Virus record (IMG/VR): IMGVR_UViG_3300035703_000200
Coordinates: 1 to 38,804 of that record
Reading direction: 5' to 3' (one strand)
Source of the DNA: a virus
Length of the DNA: 38,804 nt
A program made the translations under genes and the position numbers. Shown piece by piece: positions 9,154 to 16,595 of this stretch (its first letter is position 1; every line of letters begins with the position of its first letter). The notes under the pieces are model-generated. The model was not told the origin of the DNA. It saw nothing but the letters and a program-made list of their open reading frames with translations, and made no database searches.

Positions 9154-10054
9154 ATCCACCTACGGGACTGATCCCAGCCCTGTTGGCGGTTCTGACGCGG
9201 TGCAGGTCACCAATCTGGAACTGACTCCGATTGAGTCGGACAACGTCCAGGCTGCAGCGTTCCAAGGATTCATTGGCAACAGCACTCGCGGCACTTTGGT
9301 TGCGAACAAGCGTGTGAGCGTCACCTTTGACGTGGAGCTGGCTGGTTCCGGCACTGCTGGTACGGCTCCTGCCTTTGGTCCTCTGCTCAAGTCTTGCGGC
9401 CTGAGTGAGACCATTGTTTCTTCCACCTCAGTCACCTACGCCCCTGTCAGCAGCAGCTTTGATTCGGTAACGATCTACTGCTTCTACGACGGCACCCAGC
9501 ACAAGATCACTGGTGCTCGCGGCACGGTCAGCTTCAACATGACCGCTGGTCAGTTTGCTGTGGCCAGCTTCAACTTCATCGGTATCTACAACGCCCCTGA
9601 CGGCACTGCCCTGTCGGGTTCGTTCACTGTTGCCAACCAGGCTGCTGCTCTGGAGGTCAACGACACCAACGTGACAACTGCCACCTTCCACGGTGTGACC
9701 AGCTCACGCATCGAGTCGTTTGATCTTGCCCTGAACAACGAGCTGCTGTACAAGGAGACCGCTTCCAACAAGGAAGTGCTGATCACCAACCGTGCTCCTG
9801 GTGGTACGGCCGTGATCGAGGCTCCTGCGATCGGCACGACCGACTTCTTTGCAAAGGCCGTTGCGGTTGCTACTGGCAGCACCAACCTTGTTTTGGGCGC
9901 CACTGGCGGCAATATCGTGACTGTCAACGCAGCCCAGACCGATATCACCAGTTGCAGCTACGCTGATACTAACGGCGTCATTGCGCTGTCCATGCCGTAC
10001 CTGGCTCTGCCTACCACGGCTGGCAACAACGAGATGTCGCTGGTCTTCACCTGA
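9113..10054 (+). CDS. Major tail tube protein
   Basis: A 313-residue protein beginning MALTRKKFLIAKIESTYGTD, a typical start for siphovirus tail tube proteins. The body is mostly strands with many Thr, Ala and Gly. Two halves with similar layout (SVTFDVELAGSGTAGTAPAF and later AVIEAPAIGTTDFFAKAVAV) suit a tube protein of the lambda gpV/TTP type. Codon use is strongly biased, as in the capsid gene. It polymerises around the tape measure. Confidence 0.85.
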   Translation: MALTRKKFLIAKIESTYGTDPSPVGGSDAVQVTNLELTPIESDNVQAAAFQGFIGNSTRGTLVANKRVSVTFDVELAGSGTAGTAPAFGPLLKSCGLSETIVSSTSVTYAPVSSSFDSVTIYCFYDGTQHKITGARGTVSFNMTAGQFAVASFNFIGIYNAPDGTALSGSFTVANQAAALEVNDTNVTTATFHGVTSSRIESFDLALNNELLYKETASNKEVLITNRAPGGTAVIEAPAIGTTDFFAKAVAVATGSTNLVLGATGGNIVTVNAAQTDITSCSYADTNGVIALSMPYLALPTTAGNNEMSLVFT

Positions 10055-10062
10055 TCCCTGTC

Positions 10063-10389
10063 ATGGCATTCGTCCTCAAGAAGGCTGCGTCGTACAAGTG
10101 GCCTGTCACGGTGGAAACACCTGTTGACGGCGGCAAGTTTGACAAACAAACGTTCGATGCAGTCTTCAAGAAGATGAGTCGTTCTGCCTTCAACGATCTT
10201 GTCGATAAGGGCGATGATGCCTTGATCGATGGGATCCTTGAAGGTTGGGACGGGATCAAGGATGAGGACGGGAAGGAGATCCCGTTTACGCAGAAGACCA
10301 AGAAAGAGCTGTGCGATGACCCGTATGTCATCAAGGCTCTGATCCAGGCTTATGCCGATAGCGTGACTGGAGCGCCGGCAAAAAACTAA
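10063..10389 (+). CDS. Tail assembly chaperone, gpG-like
   Basis: A 108-residue protein between tail tube and tape measure, where lambda gene G lies. The N-terminus MAFVLKKAASYKWPVTVETP and the central FKKMSRSAFNDLVDKGDDAL are typical of gpG-type chaperones. Its last codons are GCA AAA AAC TAA, containing a slippery heptamer that allows a minority of ribosomes to continue in the -1 frame and make gpGT. It should hold the tape measure during assembly and be absent from virions. Confidence 0.85.
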   Translation: MAFVLKKAASYKWPVTVETPVDGGKFDKQTFDAVFKKMSRSAFNDLVDKGDDALIDGILEGWDGIKDEDGKEIPFTQKTKKELCDDPYVIKALIQAYADSVTGAPAKN

Positions 10390-10727
10390 AAAGCGCCGCT
10401 GAGTACTGGGCGAAAGGTGGCGTTGTCGATGAACGTGAAGCTGATCTGCTGGCGCTAGGGGCAACGCCAGAGCAGATTGCTGCAGCGCGGCTTGAAGCTG
10501 TTGAGCAGCACTGTGAGGTGTGGGAAGAGAACTGGGAGATTGTGTTGATGTTTACGAGGATGTCAACGCAGTGGCACACGAGTATGGCGGGATTGACAGG
10601 GCTGAACTACCCGAGTTTGGAATGGCTCTGTAAGCTGTATTCAGTCAAGGACCCTGTCGCCATGTTCGAGGGCGTGCAGGTGATGGAAATGGCCGCCTTG
10701 TCCGTCCTGAACAAGAAAAGCAAATGA
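10063..10727 (+). CDS. gpGT-like fusion chaperone made by -1 frameshift
   Basis: The frame -1 to the gpG gene is open from the slippery site to 10727, adding 113 residues for a product of about 221. The added part has the T-domain hallmarks: EVWEENWEIVLMFTRMSTQW, then GLTGLNYPSLEWL. No suitable start codon precedes this conserved part (the first in-frame ATG is at 10518, inside it), which supports frameshifting rather than an independent gene. In lambda, gpGT recruits the tail tube protein to the tape measure. Confidence 0.85.
10380..10386 (+). promoter_or_regulatory. Slippery heptamer A AAA AAC for -1 frameshift
   Basis: In the gpG frame the codons are GCA AAA AAC TAA, so A AAA AAC fits the X XXY YYZ rule exactly, one codon before the stop. 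After slippage translation continues with CTA AAA AGC. The following GC-rich segment (about 10393-10420) can pair weakly (CGCC with GGCG) and might act as a stimulator. Confidence 0.85.
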
Positions 10728-13282
10728 GCCAAGTCACAGAACTGCTAGTCAAGATCAAGCAGCAAGGTGACGAGCAGCTCACCAGGCTTCAGGGCAGCCT
10801 GAAAGGCGTTGCACAGCAAACTGCAGCGGCAAATGTCAACTTCAAGGAAGTATCTGCAGAACTGAAGAAGATACAGAATACATCAACGCAAAGCATCAAC
10901 AACCTGAAAGGTTATTCAAGTGCATGGCGCGAGATTGCCAATAGTGTTGATATAGCCAGCAACGAGTTTCGGCAGGCCACTGCTGAGGCTGATCGTCTTG
11001 ATAAGAAGCTTGCTGAGATCCAAGGCAAGCAGATTGGCGGCAGGGGCGGCCGTGGCGGCATTGGAAGGGCTGCACAGATTGCGGGCACAGTTGCAGGTGC
11101 AGGCGTCTTTGGCGGCTTCGAGGGTGGCGCTGGTGCCTTGATTGGCGGCATTGTTGGCGGCGTCCCTGGAGCGATTGTTGGCGGTGGTATTGGTGCGCAG
11201 GTTGGTGGTGCTCGTCAAGCGCTTGGCGGGGCTGCAACTTACGCCGCTGATTTGTCGAGGCAGCAGCAAGCGCTGAGACTCGTTACGAAGAATGCAAGTG
11301 AATATCAACGTGCTCTTGGTTTCATTGATCAAACAAGCAGAAGTCTTGCGATTCCGCAGGATATTTTGACGCGTCAGTTCACGCAGTTGACCGCTTCTGT
11401 CAAAGGTGCAGGCGGCAATGTACGCGATGCTGAGAAGGCATTCATTGGTATTGCATCTGGTATTCGCGGTACAGGCGGCAGCCTTGAGCAACTCGATTCT
11501 GCGTTGACTGCAACATCGCAGGTGTTCAGCAAGGGTAAGGTCAGTGCTGAAGAACTTCGTCAGCAGATTGGTGAGCGCCTGCCTGGTGCATTCAGTCTGT
11601 TTGCTGAATCGATCGGTATGACTCCTCAGGAGCTTGATAAAGCGCTTGAGAAAGGTCAGGTCAGTCTGCTCGACTTCCAGAAGTTTGCGGAGAAGCTTTT
11701 TGCAACGTATGGCGAAAACGCCAAGATCATTGCTGATGGTCCTGATGCTGCTGGTGATCGACTGAAGACATCGTTGGCTCGTTTGCAGCAAAGCGTTGGC
11801 ACGTTACTGAAGCCTGTGGGTGCATTTTTCCAGACGATTTTTGCGTCGATTGTCGCTGCGATTGATGCTGCAACGAGAAAGCTGAATCAGTTCCTTGGGC
11901 TTGGAAAAGATCGTACAGAGCAGATTGCTGACCTCAACAGCAAGCTATCGATCCTTGATAAGCAGTTGGCTGGATATTACAAGTTGCGCGATTCAGGCGA
12001 AGGTCGTGGCTTCCAAGAGCGTCTGATCAAAAACTTGGAGGCACGTCGGATTCAGTTGACAGCGCAACGTGATGCGTTGAAAGCTGCTGAGGCTGCGATT
12101 ACCACTGGTCAGGGTGAACCTCCGTCAAGGCTTCCTGGCATCTCACCAGAGGCAGCAAAAGATAAGAAGAGCAAGGCTGATCGAGAGCAAGAAAAGATTC
12201 TGCGTGATTACAATCGCGGCCTTGAGCGTGGTGCGGATCTTGCTGAAAAACTGCGTCGCATGATTCGTGATGTCAATCTCGAGACTGCAGGGATTGGCGA
12301 GACTGCAGAGGAAGCGATTGAGCGCAAGTTCCTTGAGGCGTTGAACGACATCAACGACAAGGGCAAGGATCTGAACAAAACGATTAAAGAGTTGCGGCAA
12401 TTGACTGGTGGCCGCGTCATGTTTGAGGGTCTTGTTAATGCTGATCGGACAGGTCTTGCGCAGCAGTACCTGCAAGCGCTTGGCGTTCAGGCACAGAGGC
12501 GACGTGACGAGGCGCTGGGACAGCTCAAGTTTGACGAGGCTATCTCTAAAGCTCAGTTCAGCTTTGCCGACACTACCGCGTTTGATGCAGGTGTGCAGAA
12601 CTACCTGAGCGGCATTGGTCAAATTGACGATGCGTTGACTTCCTTGACTGAAAAAGGATTCAAGGGTGTTGAAGATTCGATCACTGAACTTGTTACGACT
12701 GGCACTTTCAATTTCAGGAGCTTTGCCGCGTCAATTTTGGCTGACACTGCAAGGATGATCATTCAGCAGCTTGTGCTGAAGACGATCATGCAAGCGCTGG
12801 GATTCGGTGGTGGCTTCTTCAGTGGCGGGTTCCTGGGCTCCACAGGCGCGATGAATATCTCTGGCGTGCCGTCTGCCGCAAACCTTGGACTGGGTTCTAT
12901 TACCGATGGTGGCGCAAATTTCTTCAGCGGATTTGCTACAAGCGCAAAGGGCAATGTGTTTGGCCGCAATGGCATTCAGAAGTTTGCCAGGGGCGGCATT
13001 GTTGGTGGTCCCACGATCTTCCCCTTTGCCAATGGCATTGGGTTGATGGGTGAAGCCGGTCCTGAGGCGATCATGCCCCTGCGGCGTGGACGTGATGGGC
13101 GCTTAGGTATTGAGTCTGCTGGCGGCGGTGTCAATGTCACGGTGAACGTCGATGCAGGTGGCAGTGAAGTTCAAGGTGATGGACCCAATGCAAATCAATT
13201 GGGTAGAGTGATCGGGGCTGCGGTACAGGCCGAAATCGTCAAGCAGCAACGCCCTGGTGGCCTGCTCTCTGGTACTCGCTGA
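10724..13282 (+). CDS. Tail tape measure protein
   Basis: An 852-residue protein overlapping the gpGT stop by 4 bp. The N-terminal 115 residues are coiled-coil. Residues about 105-165 are a glycine-rich hydrophobic stretch (GGFEGGAGALIGGIVGGVPG) that may insert in the membrane during DNA entry. The conserved tape-measure core follows (QLDSALTATSQVFSKGKVSA, then EELRQQIGERLPGAF). The C-terminus has the common motif LMGEAGPEAIMPLRRGRDGR. Its length would set a tail of roughly 125 nm at about 0.15 nm per residue. Confidence 0.93.
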   Translation: MSQVTELLVKIKQQGDEQLTRLQGSLKGVAQQTAAANVNFKEVSAELKKIQNTSTQSINNLKGYSSAWREIANSVDIASNEFRQATAEADRLDKKLAEIQGKQIGGRGGRGGIGRAAQIAGTVAGAGVFGGFEGGAGALIGGIVGGVPGAIVGGGIGAQVGGARQALGGAATYAADLSRQQQALRLVTKNASEYQRALGFIDQTSRSLAIPQDILTRQFTQLTASVKGAGGNVRDAEKAFIGIASGIRGTGGSLEQLDSALTATSQVFSKGKVSAEELRQQIGERLPGAFSLFAESIGMTPQELDKALEKGQVSLLDFQKFAEKLFATYGENAKIIADGPDAAGDRLKTSLARLQQSVGTLLKPVGAFFQTIFASIVAAIDAATRKLNQFLGLGKDRTEQIADLNSKLSILDKQLAGYYKLRDSGEGRGFQERLIKNLEARRIQLTAQRDALKAAEAAITTGQGEPPSRLPGISPEAAKDKKSKADREQEKILRDYNRGLERGADLAEKLRRMIRDVNLETAGIGETAEEAIERKFLEALNDINDKGKDLNKTIKELRQLTGGRVMFEGLVNADRTGLAQQYLQALGVQAQRRRDEALGQLKFDEAISKAQFSFADTTAFDAGVQNYLSGIGQIDDALTSLTEKGFKGVEDSITELVTTGTFNFRSFAASILADTARMIIQQLVLKTIMQALGFGGGFFSGGFLGSTGAMNISGVPSAANLGLGSITDGGANFFSGFATSAKGNVFGRNGIQKFARGGIVGGPTIFPFANGIGLMGEAGPEAIMPLRRGRDGRLGIESAGGGVNVTVNVDAGGSEVQGDGPNANQLGRVIGAAVQAEIVKQQRPGGLLSGTR

Positions 13283-13653
13283 TGGCTACGTTCGACGACG
13301 CGACAGTAGGGACGAGCACAGGCGGCACAACGCCTGACTTTGGATCTGCTCGCAGAAGCGCACCGATTGTCAGGACTGTTCAGTTCGGCGACGGTTATCA
13401 GCAACGGTTGAAGTACGGCCTGAACCAGAACCCGAAGGAATGGGATCTGCGCTGGACTGCCAAGTCAACGGCTGATGCGGATGCGATTGAAGCATTCTTT
13501 GATGCACGTGCGGCTGACAACGCTGCGTTCGACTGGACGCCTTTGGATGACAGCACGGCGTATAAATGGATCTGCAGTGAATGGAATCGCGAGTTCAATT
13601 ACGCGAACGTGCATACCATTACTGCAACGTTCAAGCAGGTGTTTGAACCGTAA
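13282..13653 (+). CDS. Minor tail protein, gpM-like
   Basis: A 123-residue tail-tip protein following the tape measure. It has VRTVQFGDGYQQRLKYGLNQ, a DLRW strand, and ends in TITATFKQVFEP, all typical of the gpM family (baseplate hub distal-tail type). It shares a one-base overlap with both neighbours. It would sit between tape measure and gpL/gpJ in the tail tip. Confidence 0.85.
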   Translation: MATFDDATVGTSTGGTTPDFGSARRSAPIVRTVQFGDGYQQRLKYGLNQNPKEWDLRWTAKSTADADAIEAFFDARAADNAAFDWTPLDDSTAYKWICSEWNREFNYANVHTITATFKQVFEP

Positions 13654-14546
13654 TGGCCTACGCAGCCTGGCAAGCCAGCACCGCATACGTCGTCGGTGAC
13701 ATCGTTCGCGCCACGACCACACAGGTCAGCGGGCTGGTGTTCCGTTGCACGGTCGCAGGCACCAGCGCTAGCACGCAACCGGCATGGCCGACGGACATCG
13801 GCAGCACCATCGTTGATGGAGGCGTCACATGGGCAGCGATCAGCAGCGTCTACGAAGAGCTGGCAGTTCTGGGTCCAAACGCCATCATCGAGCTGTTTGA
13901 GCTGCAGCTTGACACCACGCTGCACGGCGCCAATACCACCTATTACTGGCACAACGGCGTGAACGCAGCCGTCACCGGCAACATCGTCTTTGCTGGTAAC
14001 ACCTACGTCAGGCTTCCGGTTGAGGCGACGGGGTTCGATTACACCAGCTCCGGCAGCCTGCCGCGCCCGACGCTGCGGATCAGCAACCTGTTCAGCGACA
14101 TGACCACGCTGCTATTGCTGGTCAATGCGACCACACCCGGCAACGACTTGGGCGGCGCCACGGTGCGGCGGATCCGCACGCTGAAGAAGTTCCTCGATGG
14201 CGAGGCGGCGGCTGACCCTAACGCTCGCTTCCCGACGGAGATCTGGTACGTCGACCGGAAGTCCAACGAGAACCGCGACCTAGTTGAGTTCGAGCTGGCC
14301 AGTAAGTTCGACCTAGCTGGTGTGATGCTGCCACAGCGGCAGATCATCGCCAACGTATGCCAGTGGAAGTACCGGGGCGCTGAGTGCGGCTACACCGGCA
14401 GCAATTACTGGAACGTGAATGATCAGGTCGTTGGCACGCTGGCGGCTGACGTGTGCGGCAAGCGGGTGGAGAGCTGCAAGCTGCGGTTTGGTGCCACGGC
14501 TGAGTTGCCGTTCGGAAGTTATCCGGGAGCGGGACTTACGACTTAG
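13653..14546 (+). CDS. Minor tail protein gpL with iron-sulfur cysteines and added N-terminal domain
   Basis: A 297-residue protein. Residues about 70-290 match gpL: LFELQL, RPTLRISN, then four cysteines at 236, 245, 268 and 275 in the spacing expected for the iron-sulfur cluster of lambda gpL. Residues 1-62 (AAWQASTAYVVGDIV, then WPTDIGSTIVDGGVTW) form an extra small beta module resembling carbohydrate-binding modules; lambda gpL lacks it. The end PFGSYPGAGLTT looks complete, so the HNH gene just downstream did not truncate it. Confidence 0.85.
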   Translation: MAYAAWQASTAYVVGDIVRATTTQVSGLVFRCTVAGTSASTQPAWPTDIGSTIVDGGVTWAAISSVYEELAVLGPNAIIELFELQLDTTLHGANTTYYWHNGVNAAVTGNIVFAGNTYVRLPVEATGFDYTSSGSLPRPTLRISNLFSDMTTLLLLVNATTPGNDLGGATVRRIRTLKKFLDGEAAADPNARFPTEIWYVDRKSNENRDLVEFELASKFDLAGVMLPQRQIIANVCQWKYRGAECGYTGSNYWNVNDQVVGTLAADVCGKRVESCKLRFGATAELPFGSYPGAGLTT

Positions 14547-14579
14547 GGTACTATGGAAGGGAGCTGCACTATCTTAATT

Positions 14580-15221
14580 ATGGCCAAGGGGAAAGAGCCC
14601 GTCGACATCACGGGGCGTCGTTATGGCTTACTTGTGGCACTAAGGCCTACCGCTGAGAGGCGTTGGAACAGTGTCGTTTGGGAATGTGTTTGCGATTGTG
14701 GCGGCAAAAAACTTGCTCCTGCAGGATCTTTGCGTAGAGGAACTCCCAAATCATGCGGATGTGCTGCACAAGTTCCGCCTCCAATCAACATAAAGCATGG
14801 CATGGCCGGGCATCCCCTTTACAAAACATGGGAGGGAATGATGGCTAGGTGCTACAACAAAGGCAACAAGGATTTTTACTTGTACGGCGCCAGAGGCATT
14901 CAAGTCTGCGAGCGTTGGCACGATCCAAGAAACTTTGTCGAGGACTTGAATCCTCGCCCCGCTGGGTGCACTCTTGACCGCATTGATAATTCGCGTGGTT
15001 ACAGCCCGGACAACTGCCGATGGGCTACGGCCATGCAGCAGCACGCCAACAAGCGAAGCAACAAGTTGTTCACTATCAACGGAGAGACACTGCACCAGCG
15101 CGAATGGTGCAGGCGCTACAACATCCCAGTGAGTACATTTACGAATAGGCTGAATGAAGGGCTTGAGCCGTTGACTGCGCTCACGATGCCTTCCCGTCGT
15201 CCCAGGCGTGTCGCCAAATGA
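14580..15221 (+). CDS. Free-standing HNH homing-type endonuclease
   Basis: A 213-residue protein. The N-terminus has VDITGRRYGLLVAL and CVCDCGG...CGC, a zinc-binding unit common before HNH nucleases. The nuclease core is LDRIDNSRGYSPDNCRWAT near residue 140, preceded by YGARGIQVCERW. The C-terminus (INGETLHQREWCRRYNIPVS) looks like a NUMOD/AP2-type DNA-binding repeat. It interrupts the otherwise gapless gpL-gpK order, as expected of a mobile gene. Start 14580 fits the family; an ATG at 14553 is also in frame. Confidence 0.8.
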   Translation: MAKGKEPVDITGRRYGLLVALRPTAERRWNSVVWECVCDCGGKKLAPAGSLRRGTPKSCGCAAQVPPPINIKHGMAGHPLYKTWEGMMARCYNKGNKDFYLYGARGIQVCERWHDPRNFVEDLNPRPAGCTLDRIDNSRGYSPDNCRWATAMQQHANKRSNKLFTINGETLHQREWCRRYNIPVSTFTNRLNEGLEPLTALTMPSRRPRRVAK

Positions 15222-15931
15222 AACTGACCGACGCGCTCAAGGCTGACATCCTGGCGCACGCGCAGGCCGAGGATCCCCGCGAGTGCTGCGGCCTGATCCA
15301 TGTGGTCAAAGGCCGGCGCCGCTACTACCCGTGCCGCAACATCGCCGCCACACCAGACGAGCACTTCATCCTGGACCCGGCGGATTACGCAGCAGCTGAA
15401 GATGCCGGCGAGATCGTGGCCGTGGTCCACAGTCACCCGGTGACGCAGCCGGTGCCATCAGCGGCGGATCAGATCGGCTGCAACAACAGCGGCCTGCCGT
15501 GGGTGATCGTCAACCCCAAGACCGAAGCCTGGGGCGGCTGCGAGCCGGCAGCGTTTGAGCTGCCATACGTCGGCCGCGAGTTTGTGTTCGGCGTGGTGGA
15601 CTGCTACTCGCTGGTGCGGGACTGGTATCAGCGCGAGTGGGGCTTGATGCTGGCGAACTTTGACCGGCGTGATCGGTTCTGGGAGCGAGGCGAGAACCTG
15701 TATCTCGACAGCTACCGCTCGCAGGGCTTCAGACAGGTGCCGTTCGAGGAACTGCAGTACGGCGACGCGATCCTGATGCAACTGTTCTCAGGGCTGCCCA
15801 ACCATGCGGCGATCTATTTGGGCGATCAGCAAATCCTGCATCACGTGCAGGGGCGATTGAGTAGCCGCGACGTGTATGGCGGTTACTATGTCAAGAGCAC
15901 TGCCCTGGTCTTGCGGCATGAAAGTCGTTAA
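15218..15931 (+). CDS. Tail tip protein gpK: JAMM peptidase plus NlpC/P60
   Basis: A 237-residue protein with two enzyme domains, as in lambda gpK. Residues 1-105 are a JAB/MPN domain: Glu22 in DPRECCG, and the metal motif HSHPVTQPVPSAAD at 71-84. Residues 115-237 are NlpC/P60: catalytic Cys129 in VVDCYSLVRDWY and His196 in NHAAIYLG. It probably processes a tail-tip partner and opens host peptidoglycan at entry. It overlaps the HNH gene by 4 bp and gpI by 14 bp. Confidence 0.9.
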   Translation: MKLTDALKADILAHAQAEDPRECCGLIHVVKGRRRYYPCRNIAATPDEHFILDPADYAAAEDAGEIVAVVHSHPVTQPVPSAADQIGCNNSGLPWVIVNPKTEAWGGCEPAAFELPYVGREFVFGVVDCYSLVRDWYQREWGLMLANFDRRDRFWERGENLYLDSYRSQGFRQVPFEELQYGDAILMQLFSGLPNHAAIYLGDQQILHHVQGRLSSRDVYGGYYVKSTALVLRHESR

Positions 15932-16595
15932 GGTCTACGGCGCACTCCGCAAGCGACTCGGCCAGTGCCGGTTCGAGTTTGAGGTGGACACGCCCGCGCA
16001 GGCGATCAAGGCGCTGTGCGTCAATTTCCCCGGCCTGGAGCGCTGGCTGATCGACTCAGAGCAGACCGGCATGGGCTTCCGAGTCACCGTCGGCAAGGAG
16101 CGGATCACGCCCGAGGATGCAAGCGTGGCCGTGCTGCCATGGTCTGAACGGGATGTGTTCAGCATTGCGCCTGTGGTGGCTGGTGCTGGTCGAGGCGCAG
16201 GGCAGATCTTCGCTGGCATCGGTCTGGTGGCACTGGCGATCGTGTTGGGCCCGGCAGCCGGCGGATTTCTCGGCCTGGGCATGGGGCTTTCTGGCGTGAC
16301 TGCGGGTGCGGCTGCCGGTAGCGCGGCCATGGGCATCATCGGCGGCGGCCTTGCAAGCGCAATCGGCCTTGCTGGTGCCAGCTTGATCATCGGTGGTGTT
16401 GCCAGCATGATCTCGCCCCAGGCATCGATCAGTGGCCTGCAGCGCGGCAAAGAAGCCGCCCGGCTGGAGTCGTTCAGCTTCAGCGGCATTGTCAACACCA
16501 GCCAGCAGGGGATGCCGGTGCCGATCGTCTACGGCCGCGCCTTCGTTGGTTCGGCTGTCCTGTCCAGCGGCCTTGATGTGGCGCAACTGCGATGA
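15918..16595 (+). CDS. Tail assembly protein gpI-like
   Basis: A 225-residue protein starting inside the end of gpK. MKVVKVYGALRKRLGQCRFE and the ubiquitin-like first 90 residues are typical of gpI. Residues about 95-175 are a long Gly/Ala hydrophobic region with likely membrane-inserting helices. The end, SFSGIVNTSQQGMPVPIVYG, then GSAVLSSGLDV, is the common gpI C-terminus. An in-frame ATG at 15876 exists but falls deep inside gpK. It is required for tail-tip assembly in lambda and is processed from virions. Confidence 0.85.
   Translation: MKVVKVYGALRKRLGQCRFEFEVDTPAQAIKALCVNFPGLERWLIDSEQTGMGFRVTVGKERITPEDASVAVLPWSERDVFSIAPVVAGAGRGAGQIFAGIGLVALAIVLGPAAGGFLGLGMGLSGVTAGAAAGSAAMGIIGGGLASAIGLAGASLIIGGVASMISPQASISGLQRGKEAARLESFSFSGIVNTSQQGMPVPIVYGRAFVGSAVLSSGLDVAQLR

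Noticed and set aside
10916-11791. 291-codon minus-strand frame
   Set aside because: Antisense shadow of the tape measure gene, Cys/Thr/Asn-rich with no domain.
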